A stretch of 64,000 nt of DNA from Putridiphycobacter sp965230485 (GTDB lineage Bacteria; Bacteroidota; Bacteroidia; Flavobacteriales_D; Crocinitomicaceae). The stretch lies in NCBI GenBank assembly GCA_965230485.1, contig CBDDLA010000001.1:868001-932000 (forward strand), read 5' to 3'. Shown here one piece after another: positions 28,801 to 38,485 of the stretch. How positions within the stretch are numbered: the first letter of the stretch is position 1; each line of letters begins with the position of its first letter. Made by a program: the position numbers and the translations under genes. The notes beneath the pieces are model-generated. The model saw only the letters and a list, made by a program, of their open reading frames with translations. It was not told the origin of the DNA and did not search any database.

Positions 28801-31800
28801 TTATCAGGGTTCAAAGGTTCAAACTTATTCTCATTGATCACCACCAGATCAACGTCTGCCTCTGAGGCTTCTAAAACATTTCCTGCACTTGCTATTTCTT
28901 GACTGACAACATCAGCAAGTTCATTCAATTTTTTAATATTTTCAGTCCTTGTTTCACTCTTCGAATCATTTTGAAGCGACTCTAGTTCTTCAACTTTAGT
29001 CTCAATTTCAAATAAAAGTACTTTGTTTAGCTCATTCAGTTTAGCCAGTTTTTCAACTGTTGTCGTACTCTCATATTCAATTTTTTCTCTTCGTGTATCA
29101 TAATCAGGCATAATATCTGCTAAATTTGAATAGCTTTTTGGCGTTCTGATATTCGAAATTTTATCACGGCTAATCTTTACCTCATTTTCTAAAACATTGA
29201 TTATTTCTTCTAAGTTTTTTAATTTTTCCTCGGCATATTCTTTATTAGGTGAATCAATTCTATTGTACGTCTCAAGCTCTTTTGACTGAAGTTTTAGTTG
29301 ATCTATGGAGTTATTATAAAGGTCAATTTTTGCAGCTTCCTTTTGCTCTGTAGAGGCGACCATATTGTTAATACTGTCTAAGTCTGACTCATAATTAGGC
29401 AATGCTTCAGTAATAGCAACTGATTTATATATTACTGGAAATTTTTCAGAATTTTCTGATGCTCCATTTATCACCTCAACAGTATTCACTGATCCTTTTG
29501 CTGGCAAATCTGGGTTTGCTTCAATTTCAGCAACTAATGAATTATACTTCTGAATCATTTGGACTTTCTTTCTGTCAAAGCCATTTTTTTCCAGATCCTC
29601 ATCAAGTAATGTTATTTTTTCTTCGATTAAGCCAACAGTTTCTTTATTTAATTCTCTAACTGCTTTCGCTTTTTCAGTTTTATCATCATACGTTTTTATT
29701 TCAGCAACAACAGCTGTATAATCTGGATTTACATCTTCCACATCAACTACAACATCAAATGTTAATGGGTCTTCACCCAAAATGGCCTTGCTTTCAAAAA
29801 TTCTTTCTTCTAAAACTTTGGCTATCTCCTCTAAACTAGCCGCTCTTTTGGTCAACTGTTTTTTATTTCCTGGAGTCGTATTTATACCATTTTTTAAGCG
29901 TCTAACTTCTTGTTCAACCTTAGCTAACGTAGTCTCATTAAGAACTAGTTTCTTTCGTTCTAAGTCCTTCTTAGAAATAGCATCCTGTTCAATCGCTTCC
30001 TTTCTTAGTTGGTAATCAGGAACAATATCATAGATTCCAGCAGCTCCTCGAACCTCTGATAATTGTTCATCAGAATCCAAAATTACCACTCCGTAATAGT
30101 CTCTTTCATTATTGTATTGAATTTCCTTTTTTAAGTTTTCTAATTCGGCTAATTCATACCTCAGTTCTTCACGCGGATTCGCGGCATTTGCAATTTTAGT
30201 TTTTGTAATCTCTTTTTCTATTTCTTGTATGGCAGTTTCATTGAGTGCTTTTATCGCTTCTATTTTTTCTGCATCAGTGTTTAATTCATTTATTTGATAA
30301 GATTGGGAAGTATAATTGGCAACAATAGATTCAACACTATTTTCTAAATCCGGAGATTCTTCAATTTTTTTCTCAATTATAGCTTCACTTGATACAATTT
30401 CATCTTTTATTTCATCCTGTAATTTCTGGAGTTCCTCTAGCTCTTTCTTCTTCGATTTTTCTAGTTCAGGGTCTGAACTAATAATCTGTATTTCATTGTT
30501 AACTTTTGTGAGTAATTCCTTATTTATATTAAGTTTTGCTTTTTCCTTATCTAACTCATTAATGCCGGAGTTTTCTACATTTTTAATTTTTTCTGAATAA
30601 TTTGGCAGTAAATTGTCGTTCTTTATGGGTTTATTTTCAGCAACAAGACTTGATTCAACGGCAGGTTCAATTAAAGGAAGGGCTGCATTGTTTTCGAGCT
30701 CATTTACTAAGCGGCTGATCTGTCTTTTCTGTTTTTTTGCCAAATCATCATTTGGATCAGCACTTAATTTAGCATCTATTTCTTGCAGCTTTTCATTTGC
30801 GGTTGTCAATGTAGTATTGTTTAATGCTTTTAAATCTTCAGCCTTCTCATCATCTGTTAAAGCACTATTATTATATATGGCCTTTATTCTATCTTCATAA
30901 TTTTCGTTAACCGAAGTCAAGGCATCTTGATAAGTAAATTCTGCAGAGTTACTCGCATTGCTTTTGGCAATCTTCCAATCCTCATAATCTTCTAGGCTAT
31001 TTTCTGTTTCATTCTTGATTTCATTCAAAGACTCTATATATTGCTCACTAGCATCACCACTCTTTTTTGACTTTTTGATCGCCTTTTCCACCTCTACTAA
31101 GAGTTCACTATCTAATTTTGCAAGGCTTTCTTTTTGTTCAGCAATATCCTCAAGTGCTAAAATATCAGACTTTCGTTCATTGTAATCACTTAAAATATCA
31201 GACTTTTTGACCTTATTATTGTCGATAACAATTGTAGATTCTTTTATTTTTTCTTCTTTAATCTGATTTAATCGCTCTAAATCCTTTTCTAACCTCTTCC
31301 TATCAGCTTCTTCATCAGTATTTTCAAGCTCATTCAAGACTTCATTAATTCTGTCTTCAACTTCTTTAATAGAACTAAAGTCTGTGGCTTGAATCATTGA
31401 TTCATTCAGACCTGTCAAATTAATACTTTCTCCTGATATATTATTTTCTCTAAAAACCGCTTCAGCATCTTTTATACCAGACAGAAACTCATTATCTTCT
31501 ACGGCATAACTAATTTTAAGCTTTTGAGTATTAGAAACTGGCGTTTTATTTTCTTCAGACTGGTTAGACTCAGATCTTATTTCAGAAACGGCTTCAACCA
31601 TAGCAATACTTTTCATTTCACTTTCAGTAAAACGATCAAGTTTACCTTGATTCTTCAGGATTTCACTTTTAACCAAATCAAGTTCGCTTTCATAAGATTG
31701 AATTTCAGATTCTATAACCTCTTTATCTTTATTCTTTTTTGTATTAAGTATTTTTGTATTGGCAGATTCAATACTATTCTGCAATACATTTTGCCTTGCT

Positions 31801-33839
31801 TCTAAATCACTTATTTCTTGTTTTAAGTCATTTAATTCTTTGCGTTTATCGTTTCCTGCATTTTCAATTTCATCTAGAATATTCTTATTCTTTTCAGTAT
31901 TCGTTACCGTGGCTAACGTAGATTTATTAGTTTTTACAAATGAAATTAACCCTTCTCCATCATTCTGATCAACTGCTTTTATTGCTAACAAGGAAGAATT
32001 AATAGCAACCTCTTCATCTTCAATGATCTTAATTTCTTTTTCTATTCTTTGGCCAAGTCTTACTAAGTTTTGAGCATCATTGTTAAGTTTTTGAGCTTCG
32101 CCAACTATTCTATATGCCTTTGTGAGACTATTATTTTTTGATGCAGGATTATCATCTTTTTGGGCTTCTTCTATAATTAATTTGGCCTCTTCGAGTTTTT
32201 CGACTGCTTTTCTTTGTTTTTCATCAGCAATATTATGAGCCATAAAAGATTTTGATTCAAGTTGTTCTTTTTCTGTAGCAACGTCTTCTATTGCGTCTTT
32301 CAATAGCACTTCTATATCAGCAGGAGTGTTATAAGCATCAATTCCAGCCTCTAAAAATACATCATCAGAACTTCGTATATTATTTAGCGAATCAAGGTTA
32401 TATTTCCCTGCATTAGGATCAAGTTTAGAGATCCTTTGATAAACTGATGCCATAATTGCAGTAGGGTCTTCAAATTCTTCATCAAATAAAGTTTTTAAGA
32501 CAATAACCTCCTGCCCATTGTTCATTTTATGGAGCAGATCAATTTTTAACGGCCTAAACTCCTTTAAATACGGGATAGATACTTCCGCCCTATGGGTAAT
32601 AGAATTTCCTTTTACGGTCATATCAAAAGTGTATTTTCCACTTTTTGGAATAGTTAAAATAATGCTTCCATTACCAGGAGTTGAATTAAAAGTTCCAACA
32701 CTCTTTCCAGTTGAAAAATTAGAGACTTCAATTTCTACGCTTCTATTTCCTGGATCAATTTCATTTAAAAAATCTCCTTTTAAAACGGCCAGTTGCATTG
32801 GAATTTTTTCAACCCTTACCTGATAAACGTAAAGTTTTCCATCTTGGCTTTCGCGTGCTGATGAGAAATAGGCATTCCTGTCCAAGCTATCAACAATGTA
32901 TAATATGTCGTCGTTTGGAGATGATATAGCGAAATCCATATTTTCAGGTTTAGAAAATGAAGAACCCTCTATAATAACTTTCGATCTAAACACATCATAC
33001 CCCCCCATTGAATTATGACCCTTGGAAGAGTAATACAAATACTTTCCATCAAGACTTAAGTATGGATAATCTTCATCTAGGTCAGTATTTACATCACCCA
33101 CAACCTTAATAGCATCTGTCCATTTACCATTTGGTAGTTTTTCTTTAACATAAATATCCAAACCTGTTTCTCCTGTTTCTCCATAACTAGAATAGAATAT
33201 ATATGGAGAATCTTGCGGAAAATAAATAATTGGTCTATGTCCATTTTTCTTGTCAATTTTCGTTTGGAACTGATCTGTAACAAGCAACGAGCCTCCTATA
33301 TTATCTAACTTATAAAGTTCGTAGAAATCTTGTTTTTTAACTTCTGTCTTTTCAATGACAATCATATCTGTAATGTTTGACAAAAGTTGTTTCCCATTAC
33401 GACATGCACTCAAATTTGCTTCTATATTAAATTTTTTCTGGTCGGATTGAGAGGCTAAACTCTTGAATTTTTGATAGGATGCTATCGCCTTAGAAAATTG
33501 AAAATTTAAATGATAAGCCTTACCAAGAAAAAAATGGGCCTTAGGATCAATTGAGTTACTTTTAACCGAAAAATTCAAAAATCGAATAGACTCAGATTTA
33601 TCTTGAGCACTATATATCAAACAAGCACCATACTTATAATTTAGCTCATGATTTCTGGGTTCAACGTTTAACAGCTGAAGATATAGAGGTGTAGCCTCAA
33701 GAAACTGTTCCTTTTTAAAAAGTGCATCAGCCTCTTTTTTGATGTCTTCCGTTGTTTGAGTTTGCGCATTTAGAGAAATAAAAAACAAACTCAAAAAGAA
33801 AACTATATTTTTCAAAATTAACTTCAAATTAATTGACAT
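25836..33839 (-). CDS. Giant envelope protein: TPR, PD40, long repeated coiled coil, four SPOR-like modules
   Basis: 2667 residues. Signal peptide 1-26 (SLNAQ). TPR about 30-145. PD40 propeller blades about 200-345 (DYPYLSLDGKYLYYSS). Beta-sandwich about 348-432. Alpha-helical coiled coil about 505-2080, holding about nine degenerate repeats of 95-109 residues. Four SPOR-like modules about 2169-2250, 2349-2430, 2461-2547 and 2571-2665; the first two open VYKVQVGAF and FYTVQIGVY and contain AYFNG, the third opens YYRILLGKY. The TPR-PD40-sandwich head resembles PorE of type IX secretion, whose C-terminus is OmpA-like; here SPOR modules, known to bind peptidoglycan, would replace it. No lipobox. 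Inferred role: a long periplasmic linker. Not a recognised named protein. Confidence 0.85.
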   Translation of the reverse strand: MSINLKLILKNIVFFLSLFFISLNAQTQTTEDIKKEADALFKKEQFLEATPLYLQLLNVEPRNHELNYKYGACLIYSAQDKSESIRFLNFSVKSNSIDPKAHFFLGKAYHLNFQFSKAIASYQKFKSLASQSDQKKFNIEANLSACRNGKQLLSNITDMIVIEKTEVKKQDFYELYKLDNIGGSLLVTDQFQTKIDKKNGHRPIIYFPQDSPYIFYSSYGETGETGLDIYVKEKLPNGKWTDAIKVVGDVNTDLDEDYPYLSLDGKYLYYSSKGHNSMGGYDVFRSKVIIEGSSFSKPENMDFAISSPNDDILYIVDSLDRNAYFSSARESQDGKLYVYQVRVEKIPMQLAVLKGDFLNEIDPGNRSVEIEVSNFSTGKSVGTFNSTPGNGSIILTIPKSGKYTFDMTVKGNSITHRAEVSIPYLKEFRPLKIDLLHKMNNGQEVIVLKTLFDEEFEDPTAIMASVYQRISKLDPNAGKYNLDSLNNIRSSDDVFLEAGIDAYNTPADIEVLLKDAIEDVATEKEQLESKSFMAHNIADEKQRKAVEKLEEAKLIIEEAQKDDNPASKNNSLTKAYRIVGEAQKLNNDAQNLVRLGQRIEKEIKIIEDEEVAINSSLLAIKAVDQNDGEGLISFVKTNKSTLATVTNTEKNKNILDEIENAGNDKRKELNDLKQEISDLEARQNVLQNSIESANTKILNTKKNKDKEVIESEIQSYESELDLVKSEILKNQGKLDRFTESEMKSIAMVEAVSEIRSESNQSEENKTPVSNTQKLKISYAVEDNEFLSGIKDAEAVFRENNISGESINLTGLNESMIQATDFSSIKEVEDRINEVLNELENTDEEADRKRLEKDLERLNQIKEEKIKESTIVIDNNKVKKSDILSDYNERKSDILALEDIAEQKESLAKLDSELLVEVEKAIKKSKKSGDASEQYIESLNEIKNETENSLEDYEDWKIAKSNASNSAEFTYQDALTSVNENYEDRIKAIYNNSALTDDEKAEDLKALNNTTLTTANEKLQEIDAKLSADPNDDLAKKQKRQISRLVNELENNAALPLIEPAVESSLVAENKPIKNDNLLPNYSEKIKNVENSGINELDKEKAKLNINKELLTKVNNEIQIISSDPELEKSKKKELEELQKLQDEIKDEIVSSEAIIEKKIEESPDLENSVESIVANYTSQSYQINELNTDAEKIEAIKALNETAIQEIEKEITKTKIANAANPREELRYELAELENLKKEIQYNNERDYYGVVILDSDEQLSEVRGAAGIYDIVPDYQLRKEAIEQDAISKKDLERKKLVLNETTLAKVEQEVRRLKNGINTTPGNKKQLTKRAASLEEIAKVLEERIFESKAILGEDPLTFDVVVDVEDVNPDYTAVVAEIKTYDDKTEKAKAVRELNKETVGLIEEKITLLDEDLEKNGFDRKKVQMIQKYNSLVAEIEANPDLPAKGSVNTVEVINGASENSEKFPVIYKSVAITEALPNYESDLDSINNMVASTEQKEAAKIDLYNNSIDQLKLQSKELETYNRIDSPNKEYAEEKLKNLEEIINVLENEVKISRDKISNIRTPKSYSNLADIMPDYDTRREKIEYESTTTVEKLAKLNELNKVLLFEIETKVEELESLQNDSKSETRTENIKKLNELADVVSQEIASAGNVLEASEADVDLVVINENKFEPLNPDNFEDDLEVNQLNLIKKDVKLIKKFENDIIRLNRKKARLTGNEADKIDKQINKLIDKQSTLHNRLISDLEIVIDEKLQAELSDAKENSVQIKGAGMKSDEIRNAEEGILIAEAKIEKAKEYRKEALGIKNQVVANKILLKAAQLEYEAQQLLEKSNLTLRTASIVSELADEQAIIEVSQLEDDRVSTALYELAADFDRDANIADNRASFLADSVLTVKKKYRQAIVLEMEQLQEQAAILRSKADDLRIEAEDIEEKEIELLSAKPEKASKDVPKTDQIVALNSNSYSDYYDEISVANENMANAKAVNLEIEELKEKAAKIIRKAIVLNPDSKSSDYASDPEVMAILEEIDALVEKRNTYRQEAIAHFNAGKDILNKSSDSDNIKENMVILAQRGVEPNTQIELSQSDIENTATAAIIDIQASNPIDNTGGQTTNDNQNLDNQSSELIDILPQASTDFVPPSKLNGQLFRITDKAVYSTDNPIPVNAKQPEGLVYKVQVGAFRNPLPPQSFDKFAPISGQELSSGVTRYMVGYFTNFEPANNAKTEIRGIGGYNDAFVVAYFNGERITISRARELEENGVIPVSVPDNNSIVDNSNVVVEPVDDNSTANDILATQDPPVTNQNQTNTTSDPILTEDNAIVKPVSDQDRAKADYYLSVPDAAPASQVEIIDGLFYTVQIGVYSQPVPSSELFDVSPLNSQLTKSGKIRYSTGIYTMLDDAVSRKNEMIEIGIVDAFVTAYFNGNRISIVESKNILAENGADVLTQRKTTSEVEGDIPNLRYKKENVYYRILLGKYENAVPSDVANYLFNDDNIFFETEIDADNSIYLYTQKFKDLSEVKKRLVEINELGFEDMEILSYYNLLTIPFDQAQKIVNSEEVQSLDEYDYPKGIGVDDIYYQADAIYYRANVNANNEAEVTSIIEKLNTIVDEAFEREVTEDGKIIIHSENKNSFAEAERVLSLIKQTGVNNGIIAAYHKYVQISVEKALEIKGK

Positions 33840-33904
33840 TTAATAGTCACACGTTAATATACGACGGTAAATAACAAAGGTTCAAATAATATATAGGTAT
33901 TGAA

Positions 33905-36900
33905 CTAATCTCCAAATAAACTTTTGAACTGTGCAATGTAGATAGACTTATTGCTAAATCCAAATTGCATTTTCTTCTGCTTTCTTTTATCCTCTTTAAG
34001 TTCCAGTAAATAAGCTTCTAACGCCTTGTCAGTAGTAAATACTTGTAATTTAGACGCTTTTTTTAATCTTTCAAAGTGATAGTAATAATATTTCGCCTCA
34101 GGCAGGTCAACCATGTACATAACCTTATCTCCTCTATCTGAATTTTTTACGGAGTACGAAACAGCAAACTTAACTGTAAAATCTTTCATTACGGGAACGT
34201 CATACAAGTTGGCAATCCCTGAAATTGGTTTAGATAGAAATGACTTATTACGCTCATCCCACACCAACCTAACATTTGTAAAATAAATTGGACTATTCAT
34301 AGGTTTAGGCACTTTCTTAATCTCTCCTTTTATTGTATAATCCGATTTATAATTCTCAGCTGTTTTTTCATTCACAAGTTCCTTTATTGACTGTTCTAAT
34401 GTTGTTCTATTAAAGTCTATACCAGTTAAATCAGGTGTTTCATTAATAGCTGTAGACATAAAAGCCATGGCTTTTTCATCATAATAATGCGAAATACTCC
34501 CTGATAAGTTCATACTTGTTCTTTTTTCCACCGCATTATAGTCAATAGTTCCTACTGTGTAAACATCAACATCTGGTACATTTACGGATAAATTTACCAA
34601 ACCATCTCCTTTCATAGAACAGCTTTGTGTGTGCAAACTTATGTAGTTCCCTTTTTCAGATCTATTAATTAATTTTTCACTACTAGCTATTCTGTATTCT
34701 TTTGCTTGTGAATTATAAGTGAGCACACCAGAAGCAGTGAATAGAATTTTATCATTATTATTTTCAAGCGAAGATAAGAAAGCCGGATAAACCCCAAGAC
34801 TATCATAATCATTCGTATTTCTTAAAACAAGGCCAACAGCAATATCATTCCCATCAAGATCTTGTATTTTATCATTCACAGGAATTAGAATATTATTTGG
34901 GTCGATTTCGGATTTAAATTTCATCCAATTTTTCGCGAATTGATCACAGCTATGATTAATTCTAGTTGCTCCATCAAATGTCATAAATTTTGTTGAGGCT
35001 TTTAAAAAAACTTCTCCATAAAAATCAAATTGTTCGCTTAGTTTAAAATTGGTTTCATATTCAATCTTGCCGACTGCAGTTGTCTGATAAGCAGTATCGA
35101 GTGTAATTTTATCAAAATGGATAAGTTGTTCTTTTTCTTTTGAATCAATGTACTTGTAATCTCCACTTGCTTCATAATCCCTTCTTGCTTTTATTTCGAC
35201 ATATGCATTTGTTATGGTATGGTATTTTGTAATAAAATTGGCAACTATGGTTGCATCTTTCATTGGGTCTATTTTTGCTTTTTTATACACTATAATCTTT
35301 TGGTCAACAGGTTTAATTCTGGCATCCGCTACATCAATGTATTCAACATTTTTACAGTTCAAAATTTTTGATTTTATATCGAACCTTGCCAATGGTGACC
35401 TAAAGTTTAATGAGTCTTGTTTAGGATTTATAGAAAAGAAATTGGATTCAGCAATATCTAGATCGGATTCAATTGATAAGTCCCTATCCTTCTTTTCCAT
35501 GTCAAGTACGTCATCATCCATTAGCCAATTGAAAACATCCATATAGCATATGTATTGGTTTTGAGGGAATTCAACTACAGAAACCCCATCATTACTTTCA
35601 AAACGACCTTTTCTTTCTTTGAAATCAACATGTCCTTTCACATTATTGGTTGCGAATGTAATATCTTCTTTATTTGTAATGGTATCTATATCTGCTAAAT
35701 TAAAGTCTGCTGTATCAGAATCCACTGTATACCTATTTAAATCCATTAATTTAGACTTAAACTCAGCTTTGCCAAAGTAAGACACACCCGATCCAGTTAA
35801 ACCATCTGGTGTTAAGGTGGTTATTCCAGACATAATCATCTCCCGGTCATACAAATACATGCTTTCCTTTTTTGATTCAGTTTTCAATATTTTCTGCTTT
35901 GGCACATAAGTCACTAAAGCATTATTAGCAATCATGTCAGGCACATCCAATCCTTCAGCTTTTGTTTGTGGTTTGTTTTTAAAATTAGACATACCCATTG
36001 TAGAATCGGCAAAGAATACGAAATCTTTACTGACAGTATTAGATGTTAAGAAATTTATTTCTCCAGAACCTCTTAAACCTCTATTACTTAGCCTTATATC
36101 ATTTTTATATTTCGCGTCATTACCATAAAAACGATAACCTTCTTTTGGGGCTTTCGTTTTAAAGCCAAAAGAATAGTCTTCTTGAATTGTAATGGTCTCT
36201 TTAAATACTGGAAATATTCCCGAAGAACGCAATTCTCCTGTAAACGCCACAGAATACTCATTAAAATTATCGAGACTATCGAACTCAAATGGATCAAGCT
36301 TGAAGTAAAAGCTGGTACTGTCATATGTTCCTCGAAAAATATCTTTATGGTTGTAGTAAACATATGATTCTTCAGCCGTAGTTAACTTAGGAAAATCTGT
36401 AATTTTCTTATTATTTCCTGACTTATTATCAACTTTATCAATTAAAAGTTCACCTTCTAAATTAGAAATATGAGAATACATTGGAATCAATCTATCCGAA
36501 CCTCCAAAAATTGGTTTTACCCTCAATAATGCTGCATTTACATCAGCAAGGTTTATTTTAAAATTTTTATAGTCAAATTCACCGCTATTTAAATATATTT
36601 CAGCCTTCCCTGCACTTATTGCCCCTGAAAAAAGGAAATCTCTATTGGTCTTCATTAATAGCTCACCATCTTTTGGAAACACAACTACAGCCTGGGCATT
36701 TGATAATTTTACTGGCTGAACCTCGCTTAATGATAAGTCTAATGTAGTTAAGTTAAGTGTACCAAATTTATCTTTCAAAGCTTTGCGGGCATTCAACTCT
36801 TTGGCTCTTTTATTGAATTGAGACGCATTTTTATTGGCCGTTCCATCTGGGTTTCTAAGCGATTGCTCTGCAATGGTATTAAAGTCAGAAACGAATACTA

Positions 36901-38485
36901 TATCATCATAATCTGTTTTACCCGCTCTAGCATCAATGTATTTTTTTGTTTTTGGTAATACAGTAATTGTTTTATCAATACTATTATAGGTTATGAAGCC
37001 ATAATTAGCAAGATTCAGCAGAATTGGAATAATTTGATCAGTAGCTAAGCCCATATAATTTGCGGCCTCATTAATTGAATAAGTTTCCTTATCATACTTA
37101 TAAAAGTATTGGTAAACTGCCACTAAGGGATGCGTCCTGCTGAGCCCTTGTAACTGGCTATAAAGAGCAGCATTAAAATACTCTTTAGACTCAAAACGGG
37201 CTAATTTATTATTACTTCCGAAATTCCACAAAAAATCAAGTGCATCACTATTTTTTTGATAAACTATTTTATCTACATACATGTCTATCTGATGATAGCT
37301 ATTAGAAAATGGAGCTTGTGCCAGTCCTTTCTTGTCCCTAGACAATTCAATTGATTCATTATCGTAATTCAAAATAAGACCTGGATGAAAAATAGAGTCT
37401 TTAGCATTTAAATAGATAGTTGTTCTGCAATCTTCAACATAAATGCCAGATTGGTTTATATTAAATCTCATAGCTGCAGCTTTTATAAACGCCTTATCAT
37501 TATTATAAAATATAATATTCGCAGGTTCATTATTTAACCCTACACCAATAAAACTTTCACCATTGATTGCAAAACCTCCAACATAATCAATATCTTCTAA
37601 AATGTCTTTTTTAATTATTTTTTTACTGAATGAGATAAATTGAGGATAAATATACCCTTCAGCATCAGCCTCTCTTGATTTTGCCATATCAATAAACGAG
37701 CCCCAAAGTGGTTTCTCGTAAAAATCTGTAGTTACTTTTGCACTGTCAGAACTTACTTTTGTTGATTTAAGTGACATTGAATAATCGGTAATTTCTACAA
37801 AGTTCTTTTTCGGATCTAGTCCGGTTTTAGCCCAATCAACAATTCCCCCTCTTCCTTCCCATTTATTAATAAATGGTTGATAGACCCCAGAGGTACTATA
37901 TACTATGGAGGAGTCGCTGTATTTTTCTGAACGTCTACTTTGGTTTTTATTGATAACCATACAAGCTATATCAATATTTTCAAAATAAATTTTAGGACTA
38001 TTTCTATCAAATTCAAATTTATATGTCCCTCCCCTAACAATCCATTCATGTCTAGTATTAGAAAAAATAGTACCATTTTCAAACATTCCGGAACACGTTT
38101 CAATAAACTTTTTAAACGAGCGTACTTTTTTAGATGCTAATAATTTATCAATAGTCTCATGCCATGATTGAAAACTTTCTGAGGGTTGATTCGATTTAAC
38201 AAAGCTATATGCTGAAAATAGATATCCGTATAAATCTGGAAACGAGGGCAATCTTTTTTCTACAATTAGATTTGCCGTTGACACAACTCTACTTCTGTAA
38301 TTTGCAGGAAATTCATTTAACCATACAGGAGTAAACAATTCAATGAACTCTTTCGTTTTTCCCCTATTGCTTGACGACATATACTTATCGACATCTTTTA
38401 AAAATGCTGCTGGATCGCTTGAAAAATTTTGAGCATAGCTATTTATTGAAACGGCTAAGATCAATAAAAGTACAATTTTTTTCAT
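33905..38485 (-). CDS. Large exported protein of unknown function (1526 residues)
   Basis: Signal peptide 1-19 (SINSYAQ). An N-terminal helical part (about 25-130) is followed by a long beta-rich body with many short repeated strands (for example GIYVEDCRTTIYLNAKDSIF and ARIKPVDQKIIVYKKAKI) in the manner of LptA/OstA-like or beta-solenoid folds, but no catalogued domain is clear to me. A segment at about 466-512 (INEAANYMGLATDQIIPILL...FITY) looks like a winged helix, odd in an exported protein. The ATG abuts the prmA stop, and the giant TPR/PD40/SPOR gene follows 65 bases on. I believe large proteins of this type are conserved in Bacteroidota, but cannot confirm it. Role probably in the envelope. 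Confidence 0.75.
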   Translation of the reverse strand: MKKIVLLLILAVSINSYAQNFSSDPAAFLKDVDKYMSSSNRGKTKEFIELFTPVWLNEFPANYRSRVVSTANLIVEKRLPSFPDLYGYLFSAYSFVKSNQPSESFQSWHETIDKLLASKKVRSFKKFIETCSGMFENGTIFSNTRHEWIVRGGTYKFEFDRNSPKIYFENIDIACMVINKNQSRRSEKYSDSSIVYSTSGVYQPFINKWEGRGGIVDWAKTGLDPKKNFVEITDYSMSLKSTKVSSDSAKVTTDFYEKPLWGSFIDMAKSREADAEGYIYPQFISFSKKIIKKDILEDIDYVGGFAINGESFIGVGLNNEPANIIFYNNDKAFIKAAAMRFNINQSGIYVEDCRTTIYLNAKDSIFHPGLILNYDNESIELSRDKKGLAQAPFSNSYHQIDMYVDKIVYQKNSDALDFLWNFGSNNKLARFESKEYFNAALYSQLQGLSRTHPLVAVYQYFYKYDKETYSINEAANYMGLATDQIIPILLNLANYGFITYNSIDKTITVLPKTKKYIDARAGKTDYDDIVFVSDFNTIAEQSLRNPDGTANKNASQFNKRAKELNARKALKDKFGTLNLTTLDLSLSEVQPVKLSNAQAVVVFPKDGELLMKTNRDFLFSGAISAGKAEIYLNSGEFDYKNFKINLADVNAALLRVKPIFGGSDRLIPMYSHISNLEGELLIDKVDNKSGNNKKITDFPKLTTAEESYVYYNHKDIFRGTYDSTSFYFKLDPFEFDSLDNFNEYSVAFTGELRSSGIFPVFKETITIQEDYSFGFKTKAPKEGYRFYGNDAKYKNDIRLSNRGLRGSGEINFLTSNTVSKDFVFFADSTMGMSNFKNKPQTKAEGLDVPDMIANNALVTYVPKQKILKTESKKESMYLYDREMIMSGITTLTPDGLTGSGVSYFGKAEFKSKLMDLNRYTVDSDTADFNLADIDTITNKEDITFATNNVKGHVDFKERKGRFESNDGVSVVEFPQNQYICYMDVFNWLMDDDVLDMEKKDRDLSIESDLDIAESNFFSINPKQDSLNFRSPLARFDIKSKILNCKNVEYIDVADARIKPVDQKIIVYKKAKIDPMKDATIVANFITKYHTITNAYVEIKARRDYEASGDYKYIDSKEKEQLIHFDKITLDTAYQTTAVGKIEYETNFKLSEQFDFYGEVFLKASTKFMTFDGATRINHSCDQFAKNWMKFKSEIDPNNILIPVNDKIQDLDGNDIAVGLVLRNTNDYDSLGVYPAFLSSLENNNDKILFTASGVLTYNSQAKEYRIASSEKLINRSEKGNYISLHTQSCSMKGDGLVNLSVNVPDVDVYTVGTIDYNAVEKRTSMNLSGSISHYYDEKAMAFMSTAINETPDLTGIDFNRTTLEQSIKELVNEKTAENYKSDYTIKGEIKKVPKPMNSPIYFTNVRLVWDERNKSFLSKPISGIANLYDVPVMKDFTVKFAVSYSVKNSDRGDKVMYMVDLPEAKYYYYHFERLKKASKLQVFTTDKALEAYLLELKEDKRKQKKMQFGFSNKSIYIAQFKSLFGD

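Noticed and set aside
29459..31968. Plus-strand frames opposite the giant gene
   Set aside because: Ser/Phe/Leu-rich shadows of Lys/Glu-rich coiled-coil coding; no independent signals.
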